DNA of 64,000 nt from Homoserinimonas aerilata (GTDB taxonomy: Bacteria; Actinomycetota; Actinomycetes; Actinomycetales; Microbacteriaceae). Positions within the stretch are counted from its first letter, which is position 1. Every line of letters starts with the position of its first letter. The notes beneath the pieces were generated by a model, which saw nothing but the letters and a program-made list of their open reading frames with translations, was not told the origin of the DNA and ran no database searches. Positions 54,054 through 62,965 of this stretch are shown in pieces. The DNA lies in contig NZ_VFOM01000004.1 of assembly GCF_006716125.1 (NCBI RefSeq), positions 68,419-132,418 on the forward strand, given 5' to 3'. The position numbers and the translations under genes are program-made.

Positions 54054-55607
54054 ATGATTCCCCTATTGGCGAGCCCGAAGAGAGTGAAACTCGCCCTCGG
54101 GGCGGCAGTGGCAGCTCTCGCGCTGCTCGTCTCCCTCTTCGTGACAGCCCCATGGGGCGTGGCCCCCGTTGCGGCATCCGCCAACACGATCCTCGGCGAC
54201 AAGGCACCACGAAGCCTCGTCGAGCATTCGGATGACACCGGTGTCGAGGTCGGCACCCGCTTCAGCGTGCGCGCCGATGGCAACGCCACCGCGATGCGCT
54301 TCTGGAAGGGTGACCGCGCCGTCGGCCCCCACACGGGAACCCTGTGGAGCGAACGCGGCCGGGTGCTCGCGACGACCACATTCGACGACGAGACCGACTC
54401 TGGCTGGCAGACAGCCGAGTTCGACCGGCCCGTGACCCTCGAGGCCGGTAAGACGTACGTCGTCTCGTACTACGCCACCGACGGTCGCTACGCGGCGACG
54501 CACAACTTCGACGAGAAGTCGCAGTCGTCGCAGCTGACGATCAAGCGCGGCGCGGGCGTGTTCAAGTACGGCACGAAGACGAAGTTCCCCACCGACACCT
54601 ACCGCTCCAGCAACTACTGGGTCGATGTGGTGTTCAGCGTCGGCGCCCCCGCAGGCCCGACGACGCCGGGCGAACCGGGCACCTCGAACCCCGGTGACGG
54701 CGAGACGCCGGCACCCGGCGACGAAGAGACGCCGGCCCCGGAGCCCACGCCCGAGCCCACTCCGGCCCCGACTCCGCAGCCGGAGCCCGCTCCGACTCCC
54801 GCACCGACGCCCACCCCCGCCCCGTCTCAGGGATTCCCGACGGCGGCGACCACGGGAGTGCCCGCCGGCACGGCCCTCACGCCGTACACCGGATCGTGCA
54901 CCATCACGGCACCCGGCACCGTCATCGACGCCAAGCAGGTGAACTGCTCGACCCTGAGCATCCAGGCGCAGAACGTCGTGATCAGCCGCTCCGTCATCAA
55001 CGGCACCGTCTCGAACAGCGAGCGCGGTACCAGCTCGTTCACGATCACCGACAGCGAGGTGCACTCCGGAAACCAGGTGGCGACCGGCATCGGCGACGCC
55101 CGCTTCACGGCGACCCGCGTCGAGGTCACCGGCGGCAACCGCTCGGTGAACTGCGCGCTCGACTGCGCCGTCGTCTCCTCCTATGTGCACGGGCAGTTCC
55201 GTGACGATTCGGGCCGCGCGCACGAATCGGGCATCCGCATGGGTGCCGGCTCCGTCATCCGCGGCAACACCATCGTGTGTGACGCACCGGATGTCGCCCC
55301 CGACGCCGGATGCTCGGCAGCACTGACCGGGTACGGCGACTTCGCGGTCGTGCAGAACAACGTCATCGACGGCAACCTGTTCGGCGCCGGATCGGGCGGC
55401 TACTGCAGCTACGGCGGGTCGACCGGCGGCAAGCCGTTCTCCAGCGGAACCAGGGACATCCGGTTCACCAACAATGTCTGGCAGCGAGGCGACTCCGGCA
55501 AGTGTGGCTTCTACGGCCCCATCACGTCGTTCGACTCGAACGCGCCCGGCAACGTGTGGAGCAACAACACGTGGGATGACGGCACGCCCGTCCGCGCCGC
55601 GAACTGA
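54054..55607 (+). CDS. Secreted DUF4082 protein with proline-rich linker and parallel beta-helix domain
   Basis: 517 residues. A signal peptide (about 8-45) is followed by one DUF4082 module (about 48-195; AMRFWKGDRAVGPHTGTLW, NYWVDVVFSVG), a Pro/Glu/Thr linker (about 197-258) and a right-handed beta-helix (about 265-517; VVISRSVINGTVSNSERG, VVQNNVIDGN) of the pectate-lyase/carbohydrate-binding kind. It shares its DUF4082 module type with the giant protein at 33902. It likely binds or trims the exported polysaccharide. The ATG at 54054 lacks a Shine-Dalgarno; an in-frame TTG at 54033 would lengthen it by seven residues. Confidence 0.88.
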   Translation: MIPLLASPKRVKLALGAAVAALALLVSLFVTAPWGVAPVAASANTILGDKAPRSLVEHSDDTGVEVGTRFSVRADGNATAMRFWKGDRAVGPHTGTLWSERGRVLATTTFDDETDSGWQTAEFDRPVTLEAGKTYVVSYYATDGRYAATHNFDEKSQSSQLTIKRGAGVFKYGTKTKFPTDTYRSSNYWVDVVFSVGAPAGPTTPGEPGTSNPGDGETPAPGDEETPAPEPTPEPTPAPTPQPEPAPTPAPTPTPAPSQGFPTAATTGVPAGTALTPYTGSCTITAPGTVIDAKQVNCSTLSIQAQNVVISRSVINGTVSNSERGTSSFTITDSEVHSGNQVATGIGDARFTATRVEVTGGNRSVNCALDCAVVSSYVHGQFRDDSGRAHESGIRMGAGSVIRGNTIVCDAPDVAPDAGCSAALTGYGDFAVVQNNVIDGNLFGAGSGGYCSYGGSTGGKPFSSGTRDIRFTNNVWQRGDSGKCGFYGPITSFDSNAPGNVWSNNTWDDGTPVRAAN

Positions 55608-55613
55608 TCAACC

Positions 55614-55650
55614 GGTCATGGCCGCCCCTCGGGGCGGCCATGACCTCTTT
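55614..55650. terminator. Strong bidirectional terminator
   Basis: GGTCATGGCCGCCCC pairs perfectly with GGGGCGGCCATGACC, followed by TCTTT on the plus strand and preceded by a few As for the minus direction. It separates the convergent beta-helix and GNAT genes. Confidence 0.9.
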
Positions 55651-55675
55651 AACGAACAGTCCCGGATGCCCGCCG

Positions 55676-56557
55676 CTACCACTCGAGCAGCGTCAGTTCG
55701 CTGTACAGATAGTCGATGCCCTGGGCTGTGACCTCGGCGCTGCGGAACATCTTCGCGCGCGGGGCCTTCAGGGTGACGCCAAGGGCGGGAACGCGGCCGA
55801 GCACGCGATGCTCCGCGAGGGTCGCCACAGCGCCGCCGAGCAGCAGCCGCGACGCGATCTGCGGCCACGCCGTCGCGAGGAGCGCCGCGCTGCCGCCGAG
55901 GTACAGCGGCGAGGCGAACAGCGGGAGGCCCTTGCGTCGGTCGCGACGGTAGACGAGGTACGCATACTCCTCGCCGTCGACCGCGAGGAGATGGCGGGCC
56001 GCCGGGGCGTCGCGGTGGTCACGGAACAGCCGCGCATCCGCCCCCGTGAGCGTCCGTTCGATCGTGGCCGCATCATCCGTCACCTCGAGGCCTCGCCTCG
56101 GCAGGCTCGGAAGATTCACGAGCAGGCGGGTCGTCGTGTCGAGCGGCACGAAGCCGAGCCTCCTGTTCAGCTCCACCACGTTGCCGCTCGGTGAGAGATC
56201 GGTGAACTCGAAACCCTTCTGGCCGAGGATGGCGCGCAGCAGCCGAAAGCTCTGCGCGCGGTGCTCCTCGCGAACGCAGAACGCCGCCAGGTTGCAGAAG
56301 CGGCGCCGCACACCCTCCACCTCGCGCTCGGAATAGACGGCGATGTAGACGCCCACGATCTCGGCGCCACCCTGAGCATCCGTGCCCGCCACAAGCTGGA
56401 AGCCGCTGTTGGGGGCCTCCGCCTGCCAGGGCGGATCGAGCAGCGCAGCCCACGCCGAGAGCGGCACGCGAGGGTTCAACTCGGCCGACAGAAACCGGGC
56501 GACCGCCTCGGCATCACCCCGTGCGATCGGCCGAACCTCGATCTCTCCTCGAGTCAT
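55676..56557 (-). CDS. GNAT-family N-acetyltransferase
   Basis: 293 residues, probably a GNAT fold in the N-terminal half (EVRPIARGDAEAVARFLSAEL, FQLVAGTDAQGGAEIVGVYIAVY, LAAFCVREEHRAQSFRLLRAIL) and a second, divergent half ending LGRVPALGVTLKAPRAKMFRS. It is the only minus-strand gene in the core of the locus. The leaderless promoter TAATAT stands seven bases before the ATG. Its substrate is unknown, possibly a sugar of the polymer. Confidence 0.75.
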   Translation of the reverse strand: MTRGEIEVRPIARGDAEAVARFLSAELNPRVPLSAWAALLDPPWQAEAPNSGFQLVAGTDAQGGAEIVGVYIAVYSEREVEGVRRRFCNLAAFCVREEHRAQSFRLLRAILGQKGFEFTDLSPSGNVVELNRRLGFVPLDTTTRLLVNLPSLPRRGLEVTDDAATIERTLTGADARLFRDHRDAPAARHLLAVDGEEYAYLVYRRDRRKGLPLFASPLYLGGSAALLATAWPQIASRLLLGGAVATLAEHRVLGRVPALGVTLKAPRAKMFRSAEVTAQGIDYLYSELTLLEW

Positions 56558-56564
56558 GCTGCGA

Positions 56565-56570
56565 ATATTA
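56565..56570 (-). promoter_or_regulatory. -10 box of the GNAT gene (leaderless)
   Basis: TAATAT on the gene strand, seven bases before the ATG at 56557. It is the closest to consensus of the leaderless boxes here. Confidence 0.55.
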
Positions 56571-56657
56571 CGGCACGAGTGGGGGCCCGCCCGCTATCCT
56601 GCTCGAAGAGGGAACTCACTGCCTGTCGTACCCGACCATGGCGAAGGGAACCGCACC

Positions 56658-57530
56658 ATGCCGAGCGTCGTGATCGCCGCGCACAACGAGCAGAATGTGC
56701 TCGGGGCGAGCCTCAGCGCGCTGTTGGGCCAGGCGGTGTCGGAGCCGCTCGAGATCATCGTCAGCGCGAACGGGTGCACCGACGACACGGTGGCCGTGGC
56801 GACGCGCGCCGGCGTCACCGTGATCGACCGCCCCGAGCCGGGAAAGGCCGCCGCGCTCAACGCGGGCGAGCGGCTCGCGCACTACTTTCCCCGCATCTAT
56901 CTCGATGCCGACATCCTGGTTCCGCCCGGCGGTCTCGCCTCGGTCACCGGCCGCTTCTCGCATCCGCCATACCCACTCGCGGTGGTTCCGCGGCGACGCC
57001 TCGACACCTCCGGGCGCCCCTGGCCTGTTCGCGCGTACTGCGCGATCAACGAACGGCTGCCGGCGTTCAGAAACGGCCTGTTCGGGCGCGGGATGATCGC
57101 ACTCTCAGAGCAGGGCCGCAGCCGCTTCGACTCCTTCCCGGCCATGATCGCCGATGACCTGTTTCTCGACTCCCAGTTCGCCGATGCCGAGAAGGCGGAG
57201 GCGAGCGACGTCGAGGTCGTCGTCGCCGCCCCGTTCACGACGCGCGAACTGCTGAACAGGCTCGTGCGGGTGCGCCGCGGTAACGCCCAACTGCGCGCGG
57301 CCGCCACAGCCGGCGCGGTCGACGTTGCGGTGCGCCCGGCCGATCGCTGGGCCTGGCTGCGCCATGTGGTGCTGCCGACTCCCCGGCTGGCGTTTGCCGC
57401 GGTGCCCTATGTCGTGATCACGTTGCTGGCGGGGCTGCTCGCCCGGCGCACGGTCCGGGCGGGCGACGGGTGGGGGCGCGACGAGAGCACGCGCGGCGCG
57501 CCACCGGCGACGAACGGGGCGGCCACATGA
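56658..57530 (+). CDS. Glycosyltransferase family 2 with C-terminal membrane segment
   Basis: 290 residues. The GT-A domain begins SVVIAAHNEQNVLGASLSAL; ANGCTDDT and YLDADILVP carry the nucleotide- and metal-binding acids; a hydrophobic segment (about 235-262) may anchor it. ATG 56658 has GAAGGGA upstream. Its stop overlaps the deacetylase start. It is the first gene of the second plus-strand group of the locus. Confidence 0.9.
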   Translation: MPSVVIAAHNEQNVLGASLSALLGQAVSEPLEIIVSANGCTDDTVAVATRAGVTVIDRPEPGKAAALNAGERLAHYFPRIYLDADILVPPGGLASVTGRFSHPPYPLAVVPRRRLDTSGRPWPVRAYCAINERLPAFRNGLFGRGMIALSEQGRSRFDSFPAMIADDLFLDSQFADAEKAEASDVEVVVAAPFTTRELLNRLVRVRRGNAQLRAAATAGAVDVAVRPADRWAWLRHVVLPTPRLAFAAVPYVVITLLAGLLARRTVRAGDGWGRDESTRGAPPATNGAAT

Positions 57531-58181
57531 TCGCCAACATCTGCTTTCACGGCATCGGCACGATCATCCGCGAACGTGAACCGGGCGAGGCGCGCTACTG
57601 GGTCACAGAGGGCAGTTTTCTGCGCATCCTCGATGAGCTCCGCGAGAACCCCCGCGTGCGGCTGAGCTTCGATGACGGCAACGCCTCGGATGCCTCGGTG
57701 GCGCTTCCGGCACTGCTCGAGCGAGGTCTCCAGGCGACCTTCTTCGCGCTCGCCGGCCGCCGCGACGACGCCGCGAGCCTCTCACCGGCAGACCTGCGCG
57801 AGCTGCGCGGCGCCGGGATGCAGATCGGCAGCCACGGTTGGGAGCATGTGCCGTGGCGCGGTCTGAGCGACGCCGAGGCACGCCGCGAGCTGATCGACGC
57901 CCGCACCGCCCTCGTCGAGGCCAGCGGCGGCCCCATCGATGACGCCGCGCTCCCCGCTGGGGCGCTACGACCGCCGCCTGCTGGCCCGGCTGCGGCAGGC
58001 CCGGTACCGCACCGTGTACACGAGCGACCGCCTCCCGGCCAGGCCCACCTCGCACATCCAGGCGCGCTACAGCGTCACGGCACTCGACACGGCAGAGTCG
58101 GTGCGCTCCCTCGTGGAGCATCGCCCGGGCATCCGGGATCTTCGCAACCTCGCGGCGAGCGCGGTGAAGAGGCTCCGGTGA
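57527..58181 (+). pseudogene. Polysaccharide deacetylase (NodB type), single frameshift
   Basis: About 217 residues if repaired. The first part reads MIANICFHGIGTIIRER through LSFDDGNASDASVALP (catalytic Asp-Asp) and IGSHGWEHVPW (metal histidines). The frame then breaks at the CCCC run 57952-57955; dropping one C joins it to LGRYDRRLLARLRQARYRTV in the other phase, ending at 58181. Its ATG overlaps the GT2 stop, and the repaired stop overlaps the next gene's GTG. If the shift is real the enzyme loses its last third; a sequencing error is more likely given the pattern downstream. Confidence 0.8.
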
Positions 58182-58858
58182 CCATCCGCCACATCGTGAC
58201 CGCAATGCTGCGACGCTGGTACGCGCCGCTGGCGTTGCTCCTCTGCGCGGTGCTTGCCACGGCGCTCATGCTGCACGACGGCGGCACGTACAGCACGCGA
58301 ACCGTGATCTCGTTCATGCGCCCCTCGACAACGACCCTGTCGCCGAGCAACGGAACGAACGACTCGAACATCATCGCCTTCGCGGCGGCCGTCACGGCGC
58401 AGGTCAACAACGGCAGAGCCGCCGCGCGATACTCGATGGACGACGCCCCCTTCTACGGTGCCGGCATCCGCGAGGGCGTGCTCGTCGACCTGGCCGACTC
58501 GGGCAACCAGTGGGCCGCGACGATCGACAAGGCCGAGATCGAGGTCCAGGTCGTCGGCCGCACCCTCGACTGGGTCGAATCACGACAGCAGCAGCTGATC
58601 GACAAGATCGTGAGCACCGCCGAATCGCAGCAGGCGCAACTGTCGGTCACCGATGACGGCCGCATCACGGCATCCGTCGTGCCGCTCACCACGCAGATCG
58701 AACACGTCACCCCCTCGCGCAGCGCCCTTGTGACGGCGTTCGCGGCGATGCTCGCGGTCGCCCTTCTCATCGGGGCCTGGGCATCCGTGGGCATCGACCG
58801 GATGCTCACCGCGCGACACGATCGGGCATCTGACAGTGCGAAAGGACAGACTCCGTGA
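58178..58858 (+). CDS. Wzz-like chain-length/polysaccharide co-polymerase protein
   Basis: 226 residues. Two membrane segments (about 14-30 and 188-208) flank an extracytoplasmic region with a coiled-coil-prone stretch (DWVESRQQQLIDKIVSTAES). This is the topology of Wzz/capsular chain-length regulators without a kinase domain. The GTG start overlaps the deacetylase stop, and its stop overlaps the next Wzz-like gene. Confidence 0.85.
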   Translation: MTIRHIVTAMLRRWYAPLALLLCAVLATALMLHDGGTYSTRTVISFMRPSTTTLSPSNGTNDSNIIAFAAAVTAQVNNGRAAARYSMDDAPFYGAGIREGVLVDLADSGNQWAATIDKAEIEVQVVGRTLDWVESRQQQLIDKIVSTAESQQAQLSVTDDGRITASVVPLTTQIEHVTPSRSALVTAFAAMLAVALLIGAWASVGIDRMLTARHDRASDSAKGQTP

Positions 58859-59578
58859 ACTTCTCCGACACCCTCCGTGGGCTGCTGAGGCGGTGGTACA
58901 TCGTCGTGCCTGGTCTGCTCGCGGCCGCAGCGATCGCGATCGGCGCCTGGTTCGCGATCCCCCCGGGCTACAACCGTTCGGCCACGCAGCTTCTGCTGCC
59001 CGGCGCGAACAGCATCCCCGAGGGGGCGAACCCGTACCTGTTCCTGGGAGGCCTGGCACCGGCCGCGGATGTTCTGGTGCGGGCGATCGGCTCGGAGAAC
59101 GTGGTCAACGACATGGCCGAGAAGCACCCGGGAGTGGAGATCGCGATCTCGCGAGACACCACGACGGCGGGCCCCATCATCCTCATCACCGTCACCGCCG
59201 ACAGCGACGCCGCGGCAGAGGAGGTGCTCACGCTGCTCGTCGAACGCACGGCGACGGTGCTCGAGGACTTCCAGACGAGCGAGCGCATCCCGGCAGACAA
59301 CCGGATGAGCGTGATCCCCCATCACCGTCGACGAGAAGAGCGTCGCCGAGCAGCGCACGCGCATCCTGGTCGCGGCGGGAGGCGGCCTCGGCATCGCCGC
59401 GCTGACCCTGCTGCTGGCCGGACTCGTCGAAGGGCTGAGCCGACAGCGGCGCAAGCGTGCGCGGCAGAAGCCGGCGGCGTCTGCGGCTGCAGCATCAGAA
59501 CCGACGGCATCCGAGTCTGCGGCATCTGAACCTGCCGTGTCCGAGCCCGCGGCGTCCGAACCCGACAGCGAGGAGTGA
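58855..59578 (+). pseudogene. Second Wzz-like protein, single frameshift
   Basis: About 240 residues if repaired. MNFSDTLRGLLRRWYIVVPG and a first membrane segment open the protein. The frame is lost in the C5 run at 59316-59320; with one C removed it continues ITVDEKSVAEQRTRILVAA, a second membrane segment and an Ala-Ser-Glu-rich tail ending at 59578. Unrepaired, the frame stays open to 59529 with a scrambled C terminus. It pairs with the upstream Wzz-like protein. Confidence 0.8.
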
Positions 59579-59584
59579 CTCGGC

Positions 59585-60973
59585 GTGTCGACCCAGCGAG
59601 CAACCCGCCGCCGCCTCGATCGTGACGGTGGCGCACCGCGGCGTGAGATCGATGCGGTCGGCATGCTCACGGTCTACCTGGTGCTGCTTCTCGCGATTCC
59701 GTCGGGGGTCACCATCGGTCTGCTCGGCACGCTCGGCCGCCCGTCCCTGATCTGGGGTCTGGTGCTCCTCGCCTGGTGGGTGATCTCCCGCCTGCAGGCG
59801 CGAGAGTCGGAGCTGCGGCCCGTGTCGCAGCCGGTGAGCTTCGCGTTCATGGCGTTCTTCGTGCTCGTGCTGGTGAGTTTCGCGGCAGCCATGCTGCGCG
59901 GCCAGCCCGACGATCAGGTGAGCCCGGCACTCACGGCGCTCATCCGGCTGCTGTCGTGGGCCGGCGTGCTGCTGGTCGCGGTCGACGGCATCCGCACTCT
60001 GGGCGACCTCACCACGATGGCGCGACGCATCGGCATCGGCGCGGGGCTGCTCGCCACGCTCGGCCTGCTTCAGTTCGTGACCGGGCAGGCTCTCGTCGAC
60101 TTCTTCGGCACGATTCCGGGGCTCTCGCTCGCGGGCGGGCTCGGCGAGCGCGCCGGCGTCGTGCGCTCCTCGGGCACCGCCATCCACCCGCTCGAATACG
60201 CGACCGCGCTGAACGCGGCGCTCCCGCTCGTGATCGCCGCCGCCATCTCGCGCGGATTCCAGGCGCCGCACAGTCGCGGAGGGCTGCGCTGGTGGCTGCC
60301 CGTCGCCCTCATCTCCGTGTCGTCGATGGTGGCCGTCTCCCGCTCCGCCATCATCGGATTCGCGGTGGCCGTGGTGTCGATGATCCCGGCGCTCTCCCCC
60401 CGCTCCCGCATCGTCGCGATCGGCGTCGGCGGGGTGCTCGGTGTCGCCGTCTTCGCGGCCGTGCCCGGCCTGCTGACCACCACCGTCGGCCTGTTCGCCG
60501 GCGCCGCAGACGACCCGAAGCACACAGTCGCGCACGAGCGGCCTGGCGCGTGTGCCCGAATTCATGTCGACATCCCCTGTGATCGGTTCCGGCTTCGGTC
60601 TCTTCCTGCCGCGGTACTACATCTTCGACAACCAGTGGGTGCTCATCGCCATCGAGCTGGGCGTGCTCGGCGTCATCGCATTCGCCGGTTTCTTCGCCGC
60701 CGCCATCGGCAGCGCTCTCCGGGCGAAGCGGGCATCCGAACCGCAGTTGCGGCTCCTTGCGCATGCGCTTGCCGCGTCGATCATCAATGTGGCCGTTCTG
60801 TTCGCGTTCTTCGACGGGCTCTCGTTCCCGATCGCGGGCGCATGCTGTTTCTGCTTGCCGGGCTGTGCGGGAGCGTTCGCCGCATCACCTGGGAGAGTCA
60901 TCCGCCCGCAGGCCCCCACATGCAAGCGCCACCACACGCAAGCCCCACCACACGCAAGGGAGCCGCACAGTGA
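59585..60973 (+). CDS. Wzy-like O-antigen ligase/polymerase, with two compensating frameshifts
   Basis: 462 codons open throughout. About ten membrane helices; the central VVRSSGTAIHPLEYATALNA and SRSAIIGFAVAVVSM segments are typical of O-antigen ligase/polymerase (Wzy_C) proteins. Between about 60518 (extra A) and 60838 (missing G) the meaningful reading is in another phase: TQSRTSGLARVPEFMSTSP then GSGFGLFLPRYYIFDNQWV, the conserved late segment. It then returns to the original frame (GGMLFLLAGLCG after repair). The GTG start at 59585 has GAGGAG upstream. It would join repeat units outside the membrane. Confidence 0.8.
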   Translation: MSTQRATRRRLDRDGGAPRREIDAVGMLTVYLVLLLAIPSGVTIGLLGTLGRPSLIWGLVLLAWWVISRLQARESELRPVSQPVSFAFMAFFVLVLVSFAAAMLRGQPDDQVSPALTALIRLLSWAGVLLVAVDGIRTLGDLTTMARRIGIGAGLLATLGLLQFVTGQALVDFFGTIPGLSLAGGLGERAGVVRSSGTAIHPLEYATALNAALPLVIAAAISRGFQAPHSRGGLRWWLPVALISVSSMVAVSRSAIIGFAVAVVSMIPALSPRSRIVAIGVGGVLGVAVFAAVPGLLTTTVGLFAGAADDPKHTVAHERPGACARIHVDIPCDRFRLRSLPAAVLHLRQPVGAHRHRAGRARRHRIRRFLRRRHRQRSPGEAGIRTAVAAPCACACRVDHQCGRSVRVLRRALVPDRGRMLFLLAGLCGSVRRITWESHPPAGPHMQAPPHASPTTRKGAAQ

Positions 60974-61900
60974 CGGCATCTGATCAGGCCGCAGGCAGCG
61001 GGCCTCTCGACGTCGCCGCGGTCGTCGTCACCTACAACAGCAGCCGGCACGTGACTGGCCTGCTCGACAGCCTGCCAGACGCCTTCGGTGACCTCTCGTA
61101 TTCGGTCGTCGTGGTCGACAACGGGTCGAGCGATGACACCGTCGAGCTGCTCGCGCGCCGCACCGACTGCACCGTCGTGCCCTCCACGAACGACGGCTAT
61201 GCGGCCGGCATCAACAGGGCGGTGCGCGAATCACCGGATGCCTCGGCCATCCTCATCCTGAATCCCGACGCGACGCTCGACCCCGACTCTGTGCCGCGGA
61301 TGCTCGAGACGCTGCGTCGACCGGGCACCGGAATCGTCGCCCCCCGGGTGCGCGAGGAGGACGGCCGGCTCTCCCCGACGATCCGACGCGGGCCGAACGC
61401 TCGCCCGCGTCGGAGGGCTCAGCTTCACGGGCCTGCCCGTCTTCAGCGGAACGCAACGACGGGCATCCGAATATGAGAGCGAGCACGAGGTCGACTGGGC
61501 GGTGGGGGCCATCCTGCTCGTCGACCGCGAATGCTTCGACGCCCTCGACGGCCTCGACGAGTCGTTCTTCCTGTACTCGGAGGAGACCGATCTCAGCCTC
61601 AGGGCGAAGGATGCGGGATGGGCGACCATGTACACGCCGCGCGCCGGCGGAATGCAGATAGGAGGGGGCTCCGGTGAGAGCTGGGCCACCCACACCATGC
61701 AGATGCTCAACCGGGTGCGCCTGTACCGGCGGCGGGCGGGCGACGGCCGCGCCTGGCTCTACTTCGGCATGACCGTGCTCGTGGAGCTGCGGCGCGGACT
61801 CCTCGGGCAGCGCACCTCCTGGCCGACGCTGCGCGCCCTGCTGCGCCCGTCGCTGCGACCGCCTCAGATGGGCGCGAACGACACGATGCTTCCCCGCTGA
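60970..61900 (+). pseudogene. Glycosyltransferase family 2 (WbbL-like), single frameshift
   Basis: About 309 residues if repaired. The N-terminal GT-A part (VAAVVVTYNSSRHVTGLLDSL, VVVVDNGSSDD, ILILNPDATLDPDS) breaks near 61389-61399. Removing one base joins it to TLARVGGLSFTGLPVFSG and GAILLVDRECFDALDGLDE, with the SEETDLSLRAKDAG segment typical of rhamnosyltransferase-like GT2 enzymes. The GTG start overlaps the Wzy stop. Confidence 0.8.
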
Positions 61901-61910
61901 CGGCAACGCA

Positions 61911-62965
61911 TCAGCCGCGCACGACCGCCGGCGACCACGCGTGCTCGATGAACAAGGTCGGCTTCTGCGCTGCCATCCGCCGGGGCCGACCACACGTCGC
62001 TGTCTCCCACCGCATCCAGGCCGCGGCAGACCGAACAGGAGGGTGTTGTCGTCGAGCCATTCCACCTGGTCGTCGACGCTGCTCTCGCCCGGGACCACCG
62101 TCTCCGTGCCGCTCGCCAGGTCGTACACGGCAATCGACCAGCTCGAGACCGACCCCGTCGACACGTTCTTCTTGAACGCGATGCGCGTGCCATCCGGTGA
62201 CAGCGACGGGCACTCCACATTGCTGCGCAGCGACACCATGGTGCGTTTCGCCAGATCGCCGCGCACCAACCAGGTGCTGCCGCCGGATGCCGCGGTCGCG
62301 TAGAAGGTGTTGCCATCGGTCGGCGAAGGTGACGCCCCAGAAGTTTGCGGTCGCTCGTGGTCAGCGGCTCCCCCTCGATCGTCGTCGTGAAGTCCTCCAG
62401 GTTGCCGTACTCGGTGCCATCCGCGCCGCTGATCGTCGTCGCCGTCGAGAAACCGATCGTCGCGTAGGAGTGGCCGGTCACGAAGGCCGTGCTCGCCCAC
62501 AACTGCGAATCCGGCGTGATGCGGGTGCGACTCGGCACCCCCGCAGCGGCCAACCACCCAGCTCGTTCCACTCGTTGTCGTACAGCTTCGCCTCGAACTT
62601 CGAGCCGAGCCGGCGATCCGTGTGCAGGCACAGCACCCTGTCGGCGCTCGCATGCACGCGGTCGCAGGCGACCTTCGAGACCGCGCGCGGAGCATCCGGA
62701 GCCACCGTCGCATCCGTGCCGTCGGCGCCCTCGAGTGGCACCGCGCCACCACCCGTACTGCTGCCCGAAGCAACCGTGTGTTGCGGAACAGCACCCGCGG
62801 CCATCGAGCAAGCTCTCGAACGGCACGGCGCCACCCGCCGCCTCGGCTGCCGCCGACACCCTGCCCTGATAGTCGAGATACGCCCCACACGCCGTAGCCG
62901 CCCGTCGCCAGCAGCACAACGGCCACGACAGCGGCGAGCCACGCCCAACGCCCGCGACCGCTCAC
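61911..62965 (-). pseudogene. TolB-like beta-propeller membrane-anchored protein, multiply frameshifted
   Basis: A reconstruction from three phases. It starts with GTG at 62965 (VSGRGRWAWLAAVVAVVLLA, a membrane anchor), then YLDYQGRVSAAAEAAGGAVP, VASGSSTGGGAVPLEGADG, RITPDSQLWASTAFVTGHSY, FYATAASGGSTWLVRGDLA and CPSLSPDGTRIAFKKN. It ends LFIEHAWSPAVVRG. SPDGTRIAF-type blades point to a PD40/TolB-like propeller. At least seven one-base shifts are needed (for example near 62883, 62810, 62550, 62342, 62319, 62025 and 61965). The start overlaps the stop of the MFS gene. Confidence 0.65.

Noticed and set aside
61253..62965. A 570-codon open frame spanning the TolB-like gene and the end of the GT2
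   Set aside because: Only parts of it read as protein; the rest is antisense to the glycosyltransferase or out of phase, so the length is an effect of indels and high GC.
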